Part shown: positions 11,269 to 24,391 of the stretch, piece after piece
Position numbering within the stretch: position 1 is the stretch's first letter
How the letters are laid out: each line of letters opens with the position of its first letter
Assembly (NCBI RefSeq): GCF_964355755.1
Contig: NC_092677.1
Coordinates: forward strand, 1,369,001-1,433,000
Reading direction: 5' to 3'
DNA length: 64,000 bases
Source of the DNA: Antedon mediterranea
Lineage: Eukaryota; Echinodermata; Crinoidea; Comatulida; Antedonidae
The notes under the pieces: model-generated
Databases searched by the model: none
The model's input: only the letters and a program-made list of their open reading frames with translations
Told to the model about the DNA's origin: nothing
Program-made: the position numbers and the translations under genes

Positions 11269-14245
11269 ATGATGACTTTTTGTTTGCTGCTATTTGTTCT
11301 TGTATTTGGTAAGTACCAGGCTTTAATGTTTTGTGGGTGCTACTATAAGTTAAGTCTTTGTCTATGTAGAGCATCTTGTGTATATGTTTGTATTATGTTC
11401 TAGTGCAGTATATGGAGAGCCATCTCGATAGTGCTTTGCACTCATGGCAATCCTCAGGGTGCTGCACGGCTGTGTTGTCATGTATTGTTGTGCCTGAAAA
11501 TTGAATAAAATAAAAATAAAAAATAAAATTAACATTTGATTTTCAATTTTTTTTATAAAACCATATACATGTAGGCCTATAGTACCTTTCCGTCATTGTT
11601 TGAGATACAAATAATCATCATGCATGTTATTTTCGAATTTATAGAGGTCGTTCTAACTTAGGTTAACAATTATAAAAGTAAACTATTAATTACAAAATTT
11701 TGAAATTTGCCGGACCACTGGTTTGGTTTGTGCGAGAGCCCAGAACGGAAAACACAATAGAAAGAATGCATTCACTAGAATGTTGATTGTTGTCGTATCT
11801 TTCTGATTTTAATACTTTGCAGCATAATGTTATCAATTAATCAAATTTATTCACCTCCCTTAGGAGAAACATATAAAAACTCTACAGCAAAATAAAACAC
11901 ATTAAAATAAAGATTCACATGAATCAATAGATTAAAATGGTTTTAACGAGTTAAATAAAGTGTCAAAACCATTGTGAAATAGGGCAGACTTGTTATATTT
12001 CAAAATCAAGTTAAGTAACTTATTTAGTTTCAGATGCAAGTGCACAAACACAAGTGACAGTGAATGCTGGTACAGCAAAAGTTGATGAAGCTGCAACAAT
12101 GATGTGTACTTATACACTTGTACCAAATGATGCATTACTGCAACTGTCTTGGACAAAAGCTGATGAGAATGGTCAACCAGTAGGGAATGCTCTCGTCACT
12201 TCTACAGGTCAACCAAACAATGGTCGATACAGTTTTTCCAACGATAATCTTATAATAACTGATGTTGAAAGAGGTGATGCAGTCAACTATCGTTGTGCTG
12301 TTAGCACCGTTAATGTAAATCCTGGTGATGACTTTGCTAATCTCACAGTCTATTGTGAGTATATGTTTTGGAGCAAAAAAATTTTTTTTTTAAATTTATA
12401 TAAATATGTTTATTTCTGGTACTGTACAGTACATGTCAGTTAGTACAGTAATTTTAATTTCATCTTTGAATCAGAAGTTTCACAATCAGAAAAACAAATG
12501 AAACCAATAATTTGGATAAAAAGTAAAAGATATATCATCATCTATTGTGATATTCAATTTATTTCGGTGGTATGATGGTAATTAACTTTCCAATTGATGT
12601 GTTTGCCTTTTAGAGTATAATGTAATCATAATGGTATCATTTACAAATTTAATCTAAAAAATGTATATATAATATGATATTAAAGTGAAAATTATAATGC
12701 AGGGATGTTATTTACATCAGAACCAAACGAATATTCAATATCCTATGTATGTATTATATTGTCAAAGAAGAGTACTAAACATTAACAATTACTGTATTAC
12801 AATTGGTAGGCATGTCAATTGTGTAATTTTAAACAAATGAGTATCCAAGAACTGTACAGTATAATTTTGCCATTTCAGATCTTGAAGTACCAGATTTGAA
12901 ACCAGTAGAATTGCGTGCCACATTAAATGAAACAGCAACATTTATATGTTCTGAACTTGAAGGTTTACCAACACCAATTACCATCACATGGATCAAAGAT
13001 GGCAATCCACTTGGTGTTCCTAATACAGACAAGTATCCAACTTCTGATGCAACATTAACGATTAATGACGTTGATGAGAGAGATGAGGGAGCTTATCAGT
13101 GTAGAGCAGAGAATGCTGCTTACATTGGAGAGGAGGGAAAACTTAGTAATACTGCCACACTGTCAATAGGTTGGTGGGAATAAACATTTTAATAAATAAT
13201 GTATTTTATTAGCATCATTGTATAAGTCATTTCTGCATGTCATAATTATAAATGGAATATTCATATTACAGTATATTATGTTATGTGGTAACAAAAATAA
13301 AGCACAGGTAAACAGCGAAAACTGAAAGTTTTAGTTTATTAGTCATTTTTATAAAATGAATGCATGACGTGTCAGAGTATTGCTTGTTTGCTTTCTATTT
13401 CTTTAGCATCGACGACAACTTCTTCTATACCCAGTAAGTCAACTACACGTAGGTTTTGTTTGTTTGCATTGCATTGTAAATTTCCGGGATTTTGCATTTG
13501 CAAAAAAAAAAGGATAGCAATTGAAAGGAATATCCCTGCCCCATCCCCATGATCTGTATCATGCCTTAAAAGGGAACATAATGTCAACACTACATTATTG
13601 TAAACATGTTTAAAACACGGCATGGTAACACGATCCTTCTGTATTATTTGTTCAGTTTTAAGTACAGAAGTTCCAAAGAGAGAGAATGATTGTAATTCAA
13701 CTGGTCTTGTTGGAATGACGTTTGTTGGTGTGCTCATTGGATTCATTCTCTGTTTGCTTGTGGTTTTTATCATCAGCAAAATAAGGAAGTCAAATTCACA
13801 GGTAAAGTATAATTCAGAAAGTAGAACCAAAAGCAAAAGTGTAGACTTGAAATGACCAAAGGTTTAATGAAATACCGCACACTTAAGTAATGGAAACTAT
13901 TTTAACATTAAATATGATATTTTATTTTGAAGGTACCGACATCGAAAAACACCAACCAATCAGGGGTAAGGATGTTACTTCAACTTTAAGTATTCAATTT
14001 CACTCGTCGTCGTCATCACCATCATTATTATCACTATTGCCATCAATATATCAATAAAGGTTTACACGATTTTCATTCTTTTTTTTGCATGCACTAAACT
14101 TTTGTATTTTTTTTAGCTGCAGGCGTATATGACTTATACTGGGGAGACAGATAAAGATACAAGCCACACATACCAAGATTTACAGAAGAAAGAAGATAAT
14201 CAAGCTTTATATGTAAATGTTAAAGCAAAAAAGGACAAACAATAA
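11269..14245 (+). CDS. Two-Ig-domain transmembrane receptor, type C, gene 3
   Basis: Seven exons: 11269-11308, 12034-12354, 12879-13169, 13407-13433, 13656-13801, 13933-13965, 14117-14245. The sum is 987 nt and 328 residues. I chose the ATG at 11269 (MMTFCLLLFVLVF) over 11197, because the paralogue at 34508 has no upstream ATG. The V domain (14-120) has MMCTYTL, LSWTKAD and AVNYRC. The I-set domain (121-217) has FICSE, TWIKD and DEGAYQC. The transmembrane exon lacks one Val (GLVGM). The tail begins LQAY, then YQDL and YVNV (preceded by AL instead of AV). The transmembrane exon acceptor could also be 12 nt further on. It duplicates the gene at 52937. Confidence 0.85.
11331..11528 (+). mobile_element. 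Retroelement 3' end in intron 1
   Basis: Absent from the orthologous position of the type C gene at 34508, this insert ends in CTGAAAATTGAATAAAATAAA followed by AATAAA-like repeats, as a LINE or SINE tail would. The copy at about 52999-53196 shows that it predates the block duplication. Exact 5' end and family are uncertain. Confidence 0.45.
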
Positions 14246-15325
14246 TATACATGTTTAAAATAAAATGAAAGAAATACATCAGTATTATTATTCTTATTAT
14301 TAATGGAATATCATTGGTTTGAAACTACAATCACATACCTCTTGTTGATTATATTATAGAAATAAAGAGAAATCATAACCTTGAGAAAGTGTATTCTTTC
14401 TCTTGATTTAACTCTTAACGCGTACAAATTAATAACAAGAAATGTGAATGCTGTAATTTGTATCATCATTAACTAAACAAAATATACACAAGTACCTATA
14501 GTGACATAAAATATACCAATATTATATAGAAACATGTTATATAGGCCTAAAGATGAAAACCACAAACATACTTGAAAAATGTAAAAAAAAGATATGTAAC
14601 TAACAACGATACATTTATTAAAATGTTATTTTCTATTTTTGATTTTTTTGAATTAAAACTTGCTTGTATTAGACCAACTTTGATTCGTTACTTTGATTTT
14701 AATGTTTGAATGCATTAGTACATTGACATAATGACATACTAGAATAGACAAGACAATCAATTCTTTTAACACGCGTGTAATAGTATTATTGTTATATAGC
14801 ATTCTTTAATTTAATTCGCCTCGAGATGTGCTTTGGTTGCTTGCTGCCATATTTTTTCAAAGAGTTTAGTAATGATCAAATTGATTTTTAAACGTACAAA
14901 CTAAATTCTAGGGACAAATTGGACGGAAGTTTTAAAGTTATGTGTGATTCAGGTTCATTTCTTTTTTAGGGAAGACATTAAGAAATACCTATAAAAATAA
15001 TAAATAGTAGTTTGAACTACTTACTGTATAAATACAATTTTTAAAAGGCTAGGTGTTTTATGATTTTATTTTAAATAATTGATACTATTAAAAAAGAATA
15101 ATTGTATCATCTTGATTTGGACGGAAGTACAGTGCACTATAATTATGAAGGAAGTAAAACTAATATATCACAAGTATGAATGGCAATCCAGAATCATAAC
15201 GACGACAGGAACAATCAATACTTCAGTATACAATACCGTAGAGTATGGTAGAGTGCAAGACAATAATAGTGAAATAGTCACCACCTAATAAAGCGGAACA
15301 GATTTCCATATTTTACAGATTTGTC
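14246..15325. other. Type C 3' flank and E-type upstream block
   Basis: AATAAA at 14361 and the GAGAAAG hairpin mark the end of the preceding gene. About 15110-15300 is the E-type upstream block (GAAGGAAGTAAAACTAATAT near 15146, CAGGAACAATCAATACTTCA near 15208). No further gene is seen. The region is repeated at about 55.9-56.99 kb. Confidence 0.5.
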
Positions 15326-15355
15326 ATGGAGGCGAAAAGTAAAAATGCGATGATT
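15326..15355 (+). pseudogene. Orphan E-type signal exon lacking its hydrophobic core
   Basis: ATGGAGGCGAAAAGTAAAAATGCGATGATT followed by GTAAGT: the same internal deletion as at 5513 and 56992. No V exon follows; about 15420-15645 is unrelated sequence that replaces the V-exon fragment kept at 57108 in the duplicate block. It cannot act as a signal peptide. Confidence 0.65.
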
Positions 15356-15685
15356 GTAAGTACAAATATTTAAAATATTTTTTCACACAATGACGCAATC
15401 GTAAATCGTTAGTAGCTATTTTTAAAAATGAAAAAAGGGAAATCTAACCATGCCAAAAAAAAACCAAACCGCAGTAAGGGGATACGCCTTCGTCGCTAAC
15501 CAGGGATCGGTCTAATTGAACCCCGGTCAGTACCAGTTGTGTCTAGGTCATCCCGGACTCAGGCGCTTCCTGCCCTACAAAAATAGATCTAAAAGAATCT
15601 AGGTGGCATGGAAAAGGAGAAAAAAAGTAGATTAAAATATACTAGTAAAGTTGCATTTCCTTCTTGTAACTAGATTGCTGTAAAG

Positions 15686-18284
15686 ATGAAGAGTGTTTCC
15701 TTCTTGTTATTGTTTATTCTATATTTACGACGTAAGTACAATTCACCAAACTAACCCTATAATTAAGTATTCTCTAAGAGTTAATCAACTTCTTTGTTGA
15801 TTTGAACAGTTATTAACTAAATATATTTTGCTTGTAAATTAAATATATCTCTATTTATGGTAGGTTTATGGCACACCAGGATGGACATACATAGTTATGT
15901 CCGTCCTAGCGTGCCATATAGGTTCAAACGCTAGATATAGGTTAGCTAAATACTGCATGAGGCCTGTGACATCATGACATACTCATGTTGCTTTACTGTC
16001 GCTGTGCTACTAATTGTGCAAATAGTTATATATACATATATATATATATACATTTTCAGTATTTTTTGTTTGTATTGTTTGCATTTCCTATAATTTTGTT
16101 TCCAGAAATGACTAAAAAACCTTTCTTGACATCAACACAATGTTTAATAAATGGTAGTAGACATACAGCACATGTTTATAGCAAGCTATCTTTAAAAATG
16201 AGTAACAAGCTTTATCTTTTATAACACCAAATCAACGTAGGCCTACCCTAAACTCCAAAAACTTGCAATAAAAGTGCACAATATGCAGTATCTATAATAA
16301 TTACTGTACAGTTATTGTTTAGTTTTAGGTACACATGCACAAACTACGTCTGTGACAGCGGGTGGTGATGCAGTTAAAGTTGGTGAGGTTGCGACGATGA
16401 CGTGTAGTTACACACTTCCAAATGGAGAAGTGTTGGATCGACTGGTTTGGTTCAGAGCTGATGCTGATGGTACTCCAGTATTAGGCGACCCTCTCGTGTC
16501 TATAGTTGAAACAAGCAATGGTCGTTACAGCTTATCTAATGACAAGGATCTTATGATAAGAACTGTTGAAGTAAATGATGCAGGCAACTATCTGTGTAGA
16601 ATTGTAACACAAAATGTTCAAACTGCTGAAGACTATGATGAACTTATAGTTCAATGTGAGTTTGTCATTCCTTTGTTGTTCTTTTTCTAGTGAAAGTTAA
16701 ATACATAAACTCTGTTGGACAATCTTCAAATTACAATAAATAATTATAATCTAAAATTATCAAAATGTAAATAAAGCTGACGTGTTTATGGTATTACATT
16801 TAATAGTCAAAGTTTCTTTCCACTGCAGATCTTGACACACCCGTTGTGACTCCAGCCCAATTGTCTGTCAATATTGGTGAAACAGCACTGTTTTCTACTG
16901 TACATGTTGGATTCCCAACACCAATTACCATCACATGGATCAAAGATGGCAAAGAACTTGATGTTTCTGATATAGAAAAGTATCCGTCTTCGGATGCAAC
17001 ATTAACGATTAAGAATGTAAATGAGATAGATGCAGGGAGTTATAAGTGTATAGCAGAGAATGCTGTTTACATGGGAGAAGAAGGAAAACGTAGTAATACT
17101 GCCACACTGTCAATAGGTTGGTTGAAAAATAAACTTTTTAACTGTTGATACAAACATATCATATTTTTGAATATTTTCTGTAAGGACCAAACTGCCTGTC
17201 ATAATTAATTGGTTAATATTGCTATTATGTTATGTGGTAATAAAAATGAAGCACAGCTACACAACAAAAACTGCTTGAAGTTGGGGAAAATGTTTGGAAG
17301 AAAGAAAGGGAAATGTTTTAATACTGAACTTTTGCAAACGATAAGGTTTCTTATTTAGTTTTTTTTTTTTAGTTATAGAAGGCTTTATGTGATATGACGT
17401 GTTTTAATAATATTACAATATTTCTCTATTTCTTTAGCACTGACGACAACTTCTTTTATATCCAGTAAGTCAACTACATGAAGGTTCTGTTTGTTTGCAT
17501 TGTATTTTAAATTTCCGGGATTTTGCATTTGCGAAAAGAAAAAAAAAAGATAAAAATGGAAAGGATATCCCCCGCTCCACCCCAGGATCTGTATGAGTGC
17601 TTAAAAGGAAAATAAGTATGACCTTTGTATATTTGTCAACACTATATTATTGTAAAAAATTAAATTAAAACACATTGTAACACTATATCCTTCTGTATTA
17701 TTTGTTCAGTTTTAAGTACAGAAGTTCCAAAGAAAGAGAATGATTGTAATTCAACTGGTCTTGTTGTTGGAATGGCGTTTGTTGGTGTGCTTATTGGATT
17801 CATTATCTGTTTGCTTGTGGGTTTTATCATCAGCAAAATAAGGAAGTCACATGTACAGGTAAAGTATAATTCAGAAAGTAGAACCAGAAGCAAAAGTTTA
17901 GACTTAAAAATAATGACCAAAGGTTTAATATACCGCATACTTAAGTAATGGAAACTATTTTAACATTAAATATGATATTTTATTTTAAAGGTACCTACAT
18001 CGAAAAACACCAACCAATCAGGGGTAAGGATGTTACTTTAATTTAATTATTCAATTTCACTCGTCGTCCTCACTATTGTTACCAATATATCAATAAAGGT
18101 TTACACGATTTTCATTCTTCTTTTTGCATGCACTAAACTGTTGTATTTTGTTTAGCAGCAGGAGTATATGACTTATACTGGAGAGACAGATAAAGAAACC
18201 AACCACACATACCAAGATTTACAGAAGAAAGACGATAATCAAGCTGTATATGTAAATGTTAAAGCAAAAAAGGACAACAAATAA
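15686..18284 (+). CDS. Two-Ig-domain transmembrane receptor, type D, gene 4
   Basis: Seven exons: 15686-15731, 16329-16655, 16829-17116, 17438-17464, 17710-17858, 17991-18023, 18156-18284. The sum is 999 nt and 332 residues. Signal peptide is MKSVSFLLLFILYLR plus RTHA. The V domain (16-124) has MTCSYTL, LVWFRAD and DAGNYLC. The second Ig domain (125-220) lacks the B-strand cysteine: FSTVHVG stands where paralogues have F-x-C, while TWIKD and AGSYKC remain, so the usual disulfide cannot form. The transmembrane exon ends SKIRKSHVQ; the tail begins QQEYMTY and has YQDL and YVNV. The truncated gene at 57928 is its duplicate. The first exon was placed by its hydrophobic run, matching phase and GTAAGT donor. 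Confidence 0.78.
15867..15918. repeat. Imperfect 23-bp hairpin in intron 1
   Basis: TATGGCACACCAGGATGGACATA, a 6-nt loop, then its near reverse complement, with four mismatched positions that would mostly form G-U pairs in RNA. The duplicate gene keeps it at about 57465-57516. It could be a foldback remnant or a structured RNA segment. Confidence 0.6.
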
Positions 18285-19302
18285 TATACATGTTTAAAAT
18301 AAAAATAAAATAAATATATTATTATAATTAATAGAATCATTGCAATGCTTTGAAACTACAATCACATACCTCTTGTTAATTTTATTATAGAAATAAAGAG
18401 AAATTAACTTTGAGAAAGTGTTTTCTCTATCTTAATTTAAAATTTAATAACAAAGAAATGTGAATGCTGCAATGTGTATCATCATTAACTAAACAAAGTG
18501 TACACAAGTACGTATAGTGACATCTACACCAATGGTATAATATAGCAAAATGTGAAGTAAATATCAAATTTGTAATGTAATGTAAAGATGAAAACCATAA
18601 ACATATAACTTGCAAAATATGAAAATAAGATATGTAACTAACAACGATACATTTATTAAAATTGAATTTCTTGTTTTTAGTTGTTGGAATTAAAACTTGC
18701 TTGTACTAGACCAACTTTGATGATCCGTTAATGTTTGAATGCATTAGTACATTGATATAGAAATGAAAATAAACTATACAATCAATGATTTTAACACCAA
18801 TACACGTAGCGTTATTTAAATTTAATTCACCTTCTAGATGTGTATTGGTTGAGTGCTACCATATATTTACAGAAAATTGAGTAATGTTCAAATTGATTTT
18901 GAAACGGAAAAATTAAACTCTATGGACAAATTGGACCGGGCCTTAAAGTTGGGTGCGATGCTGGTTCATTTCTGTTTTTAAAGAAAACATTTAAGAAATA
19001 CCACAGTTTGAGTTTGCGCGGTTGAACGCACTGTATAAATAAGGCCTAAAACCATGTGTTTAAATAATTGTTATTAATTAAAAAGATAAAGTACCATCTT
19101 GATTTGGAAGGAAATACAGTGCACTATTGTGAAGGAAGTAAAACTAATATATCACAAGTGTGAATGGCAATCTAGAATCATAACAATGACAGGAACAATC
19201 AATAATTCAGTATACAATACAGTAGAGTGTGGAAGAGTGCGAGACAATAAAAGTGAAATAGTCATCACCTAATAAAGCGGAAAAGATTACATATTCGATG
19301 CG
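18285..19302. other. Spacer between type D gene and E-type pseudogene
   Basis: AATAAA is at 18392. From about 19080 the E-type upstream block appears (GAAGGAAGTAAAACTAATAT near 19132, CAGGAACAATCAATAATTCA, TATACAATAC). No coding region is seen. Confidence 0.45.
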
Positions 19303-21536
19303 ATGGAGGCAAGATGTACAAGTGCGATAGTCTTCTAATTGTTAAACTTTGTGGTTGTAAGTACAAATATTAAAAATATCTTCTTTTTTTTTCACAAAAT
19401 GACGCAATCGTAAATCGTTATTTGTTTAATTTAGTTTCAGATACAAGTGCACAAACACCAGTGCCAATGGATGCTGCTAAAGCCAAAGAGTTTGAAAATG
19501 TAACGATGGTGTGCACTTATACATTTCTGAAAGGAGATTCATTGTTGCAACTGGCTTGGTCAAAAACTGATGACAATGGTCAACAAAATAGGACCTGCTC
19601 TTGTGGTTTCTACAGGACTAACAACCAATGGTCGATACAGTTTGTCCAATAATAATCTTATAATAACTGATGTTGAACGAGGTGATACAGGCAACTATCG
19701 TTGTGCTTTTAGCACTAATCTTGGAAATTCTGGTGAAAACTTTGCAGCACTCACAGTCAATTGTGAGTATAATTATATACTGTGCAGAATTTGTATTTAA
19801 AACAATAAATCTCTTAATTAAAGTAATCTTTTAACCTAAAATGTTGATTTCCGACTTTTAAAGTTACTTTAGAATTTAGTTCAGTAATTAATTAGTAATA
19901 ATAATAATAACAGTACAGTAATTTTGAATTCAAATGAACATCAGCTAGTTTAAGCATATACAGGTCAAATAGCAATGTAAGTTAACAACAGTGAAAACTG
20001 ATGAGACAAATTTTCCTATGCATTAATGACGTCTTAGCCAATTTTAGACGACGGCTGTATATATGGTAAGCGCATATCGGAAGTATTATATCGCAATTGT
20101 CCTGATATCATATAGTATGTTCATCCCTAATACATTGTCAAACTATGGTTACCGGTAAATTCTTAATACGCAGATCTTGAAACACCCGTTGTGACTCCAA
20201 CCAAATTGTCTGCCAAGATGGATGATACAGCAGAGTTTTCTACTGAACCTGTTGGATTCCCAACACCGATTACCATCACATGGATCAAAGATGACGTCAC
20301 ACTTGATATTTCTGACATGCAAAAGTGTCCGCCTTCTGATGCAACATTGAAGATTAATAATGTAAATGAAACGGATGCAGGAGTGTATAAGTGTAGTGCA
20401 GAGAATGGTGCTTATAGTGGAGAAGAAGGAAAACTTAGTAATACTGCCACACTGTCGATAGGTTGGTTGGAAAATAAACATTTTAAATGTTGATACAAAA
20501 ATATTATATTTTATTGATATTTTCTGTAAGGACTAAATTGCCTGTCATAATTAATTGGTCCTATTATGCTATGTAGTAATGAATCTAAAGCACTGCAGCT
20601 ACACAACAAAAACTGGAAGTTGGGGGAAATGTTTGGGAAAAAGAAGGGAAATGTTTTAATACTGAACTTTTACATTGGTGCGATACGATAAGGTTTCTTA
20701 TTTTTTTTTTTTTTATTATAAAAGGCTTTTTGTGATATGACGTGTTTTACTAATATTGCTTGTTTCTCTATTCTTTTAGCATTAACGACAACATCTTTTA
20801 TATTCAGTAAGTCAACTACACGTAGGTTCTGTTTGTTTGCATTGTATTGTAAATTTCCAGGTTTTTGCTTTTGCGAAAAGAAAAAATGATAGAAATGGAA
20901 AGGGATATTTCCCTCCATCCCCATGATCTGTATCACTGCTTAAAAGGGACAATAATGATGTCCTTTGTATATTCAACATTACATTATTGTAAACATGTTT
21001 AAAACACATGGAAACACTAATCCTTCTGTTTTATTTGTTCAGTTTTAAGAAAAGAAGAAGTTCCAAAGAGAGAGAATGATTGTAATTCAACTGGTCTTGT
21101 TGTTGGAATGACGTTTGTTGGTGTGCTCATTGGATTCATTATATGTTTGATTGTGGTTTTTATCATCAGCAAAATAAGTAAGTCACATGCACAGGTAAAG
21201 TATAATTCAGACAGTAGAACCAAAATAAAAAGTGTAGCCTTAAAATGACAAATAGTTTAATGAAATACCGCAACTTAAGTAATGGAAACTATTTTAACAT
21301 TAAATATGATGTTTTATTTTGAAGGTACCTACATCGAAAAAAACCAACCAATCAGGAGTGAGGATGTTACATCAACATTCATCATTTATTATTATTACTA
21401 TTGTTACCAATATATCAATAAAGGTTTACACGATTTTCATTCTTCTTTATTTTTTTTTTAGCAGCAGGCGTATGTGACTTATACTGGTGAGACATATAAA
21501 GAAACAAACCACAGAAGATTTACAGAAGAAAGATGA
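19303..21536 (+). pseudogene. E-type receptor pseudogene 5 (stop in signal, frameshift in V exon, frameshifted tail)
   Basis: All seven exon positions are recognisable: 19303-19356, 19441-19762, 20174-20461, 20780-20806, 21043-21194, 21325-21357, 21462-21536. The signal exon has an in-frame TAA at 19336 and is one base short. The V exon is 322 nt instead of 321, with the frame shifting near 19585 after GGTCAACAA. In the tail exon about five bases are missing before the YQDL codons, so the frame ends at TGA 21534 and both tyrosine motifs are lost. The second Ig domain lacks the B-strand Cys (FSTEPVG), as in type D. The juxtamembrane donor is GTGAGG. Three lesions argue against a working receptor. 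Confidence 0.8.
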
Positions 21537-22573
21537 TAATCAAGCTGTGTATGTAAATGTTAAAGCTAAAAAGGACAACAAATAAAATATATGTTTAAAA
21601 TGAAAGTAAATAAATATATTATTATTATTAATATTAAAGGAATATCATTGGTTTTAAACTACAATTACATACCTCTTGTTGATTTTATTATAAAAATAAA
21701 GAGAAATCAAAACATTGAGAAAGTGTTTTCTTTCTCTTGATCTCTATAACGCGTACAAATTAGAAACAAAGAAATTTGAATGCTGTGATTTGTATCATCA
21801 TTAACTAAACAAAATATACACAAGTACTTATAGTGACATTGTATATGCCAATGTGATGTAACAACATTTGATGTAAAGATGAAAACCATAGACATACTTG
21901 AAAAATGTAAAAACAACGATAAATTTATTAGAATTGTATTTCTTGTTTTGATTTGTTGGAATTAAAACTTGCTTGTATTAGACCAACTTTGATTTGTTAC
22001 TTTAAATTCAATGTTTGAATGCATTACTAGTACATTGACATATAATTATTCCAGCATTGAAGGAAAATAAACTTGACAATCAATAATTTTAACACCAATT
22101 TTAATTTAATTTGCCTTCAAGATGTTGCTTGCTGCCATGGTTTTTCAAAGAGTTGAATAATGTTCAAATTGATCTTTAAACGGAAACAAATTAATTCTAG
22201 GGACAAATTGGACCGGGTTTGGGTGCAATTGAGGTTCATTTCTGTTTTTAAGGAAGACATTTTAGAAATACCAGTTTGAGTTTGAACTGTTTGAACGTAC
22301 TGTATAAATAAGGCCTAACACCATGTCTTTAAATAACGGTAACTAATTGAAAAGATTAATTTGATCATCTTGATTTGGACGCAAGTACATTACACTATAA
22401 TTATGAAGGAAGTAAAAATAATATAATACAACAATGAACGGCAATTCATCTCAATCATAACAACGACAGGAACAACAACAACAACAGTATACAATACCGT
22501 AGAGTGCGAGACAATAAAAGTGTAGTCACCACCTAATAAAGCGGAAAAGATTTCCATATTCTATAGAACTGCA
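21537..22573. other. Spacer between two E-type pseudogenes
   Basis: This contains the untranslated remainder of the old tail exon (the YVNV codons are still readable near 21540-21585 in the original frame), AATAAA at 21695, and an E-type upstream block at about 22380-22560. No intact gene is present. Confidence 0.45.
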
Positions 22574-24391
22574 ACGAAAGCAAAATGTACAAGTGCGATA
22601 GTGCTGTTGTTGTTGTAAGTACAAATATTTAAAAAAGATTCACAAAAGGACGCAATCGTAAATCCCTATTTTTTCGGATTTTTTATTTTAGTTGCAGATA
22701 GAAGTGGTCAAACACCAGTGACAGTGGATGCTGCAACAGCCAATGTAACAATGATGTATACTCCTACATTTCTGACAGGAGATTCATTGCTTACTGGCTT
22801 AGTCGACAGGTGATGATAGTGGTCAACAAGAATTAGGAAGTCCTCTTGTGATTTCTAAAACCAACCAATGGTCGATACAGCTTGTCCAATAATAGTCTGA
22901 TAATAATTAATGTTGAAAGAGATAATAATAACTATCGTTGCGCTGTTAATACTAATTTAGGAAATGATGGTGAAACCTTTGCAGCACTCACTGCCAATTG
23001 TGAGTAGTAGATGATGCATTTTATACAGAATTTACACTTATTGACTTTCAAAGTGAGATGATGCTTAAAAATATAAAATATAAAATCAAATGCCAATTAA
23101 TTATCTGGTTGGGGTGCACTGTGAGTAAAAAATACAAATTAAGTTCAGGACAAAGTACAAAAAGAGCGAATGTGGCTGTCATAAAATATCATAAAAATAC
23201 AGCTAGTTATGTGTCATACATTTACGGATATATATTACATTTAGGTCTAATATTTGAAAAATATTTTAAAATTGGTAAATGTAAACTTTCCATACACAGA
23301 TCTTGATGAACCAGTTTTTAACCTAATGTCTGTCAACGATGAAACCGCAACATTTAAATGTACTGAACCTGATGGATTGCCAACATCAATTACCACCACA
23401 TGGATCAAAGATGACGTCAGACTTGAGATACTGTCGGTCGTCGTATTCGAGCAAGGGTGCTTAACTAACGGCTTTGTTGACTGTGTATGATTTTACGCTT
23501 TAGATAGCGAAAATTTGATTATATTCGTCGTCTCCTAACCGTCGTGTTTCGTAAAGTCCAAATTAACAATTAATGACGTTGATGATGCAGATTAAGGAGT
23601 TTATCAGTGTAGAGCAGATAATGCTACTTACAGTGGAACAGATGTGAAACTTAATACTGCTACACTGTCAATAAGTTGGTAGGAAAATAAACTTTCTATA
23701 ACCAATTACCTGTCGTAATATGGTCCTTTATGGTTAATATTCCTATTATGCTATGTAGTAATGAATTTACACAACGAAAACAGGAAGTTGGGGAAAATGT
23801 TTGGGAAAAAGAAAGGGAAATGAATTCTAAACTTTTGCATTGGTGGGAAACGATAAGGTTTTTTATTTAGTTTATTTTAGTAATATAAATAGCTTTTGTA
23901 ATGAACGCATGACGTGTTTTACTAATATTGCTTGTTCTTTTCTATTTCTTTATCATTGACGACAACATCTTGTAAGCCCACATGATCTGCATGTGTGCTT
24001 AAAAAGTAAAATATGACCTTTGTATGTTTGTCAACATTATACATTATTGTAAAACACATGAAAACACTGATCCTTATCTATTAACGAGTGCGGGCGTATA
24101 TGCATTCAACTGGTCTTGTTGGAATGACGTTTGTTGGTGTGCTCATTGGATTCATTATTTGTTTCCTGTGGGTTTTATTATCAGCAAAAGTAACAATAAA
24201 TAAAAAACAAAGAAGTCAAAGGTAAAGTATATTCTGATTCATAAAGTAGAATTACAACAAAAAATAGTAAAATTCTCAAAGGTTACATGAACTACGGTAC
24301 ACTGCACAAGTAATGAAATGTATTTACATTAAGTTCTTGTTGATGTTTTATTTTAAAGGTATCTACATCAACAAACAGCAACAAATTAGGG
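22574..24391 (+). pseudogene. Heavily decayed E-type receptor pseudogene 6
   Basis: The start codon is ACG at 22574. The V exon (22698-22999) has the B-strand Cys replaced by Tyr (MMYTP) and an indel near 22790. The second Ig exon begins at 23300 but is split by about 130 bp of unrelated sequence (about 23429-23559) and then carries a TAA. The stalk exon near 23955 has lost its acceptor AG (TTTAT). Transmembrane (about 24100-24220) and juxtamembrane (24359-24391) remnants follow, with no tail exon. The segment from about 23.99 kb onward repeats the left edge of the window. Confidence 0.8.

Noticed and set aside
15420-15650. tRNA or tRNA-derived element in the GC-richer insert
   Set aside because: A and B box-like words are in the wrong order and no cloverleaf could be drawn; left as unassigned sequence.
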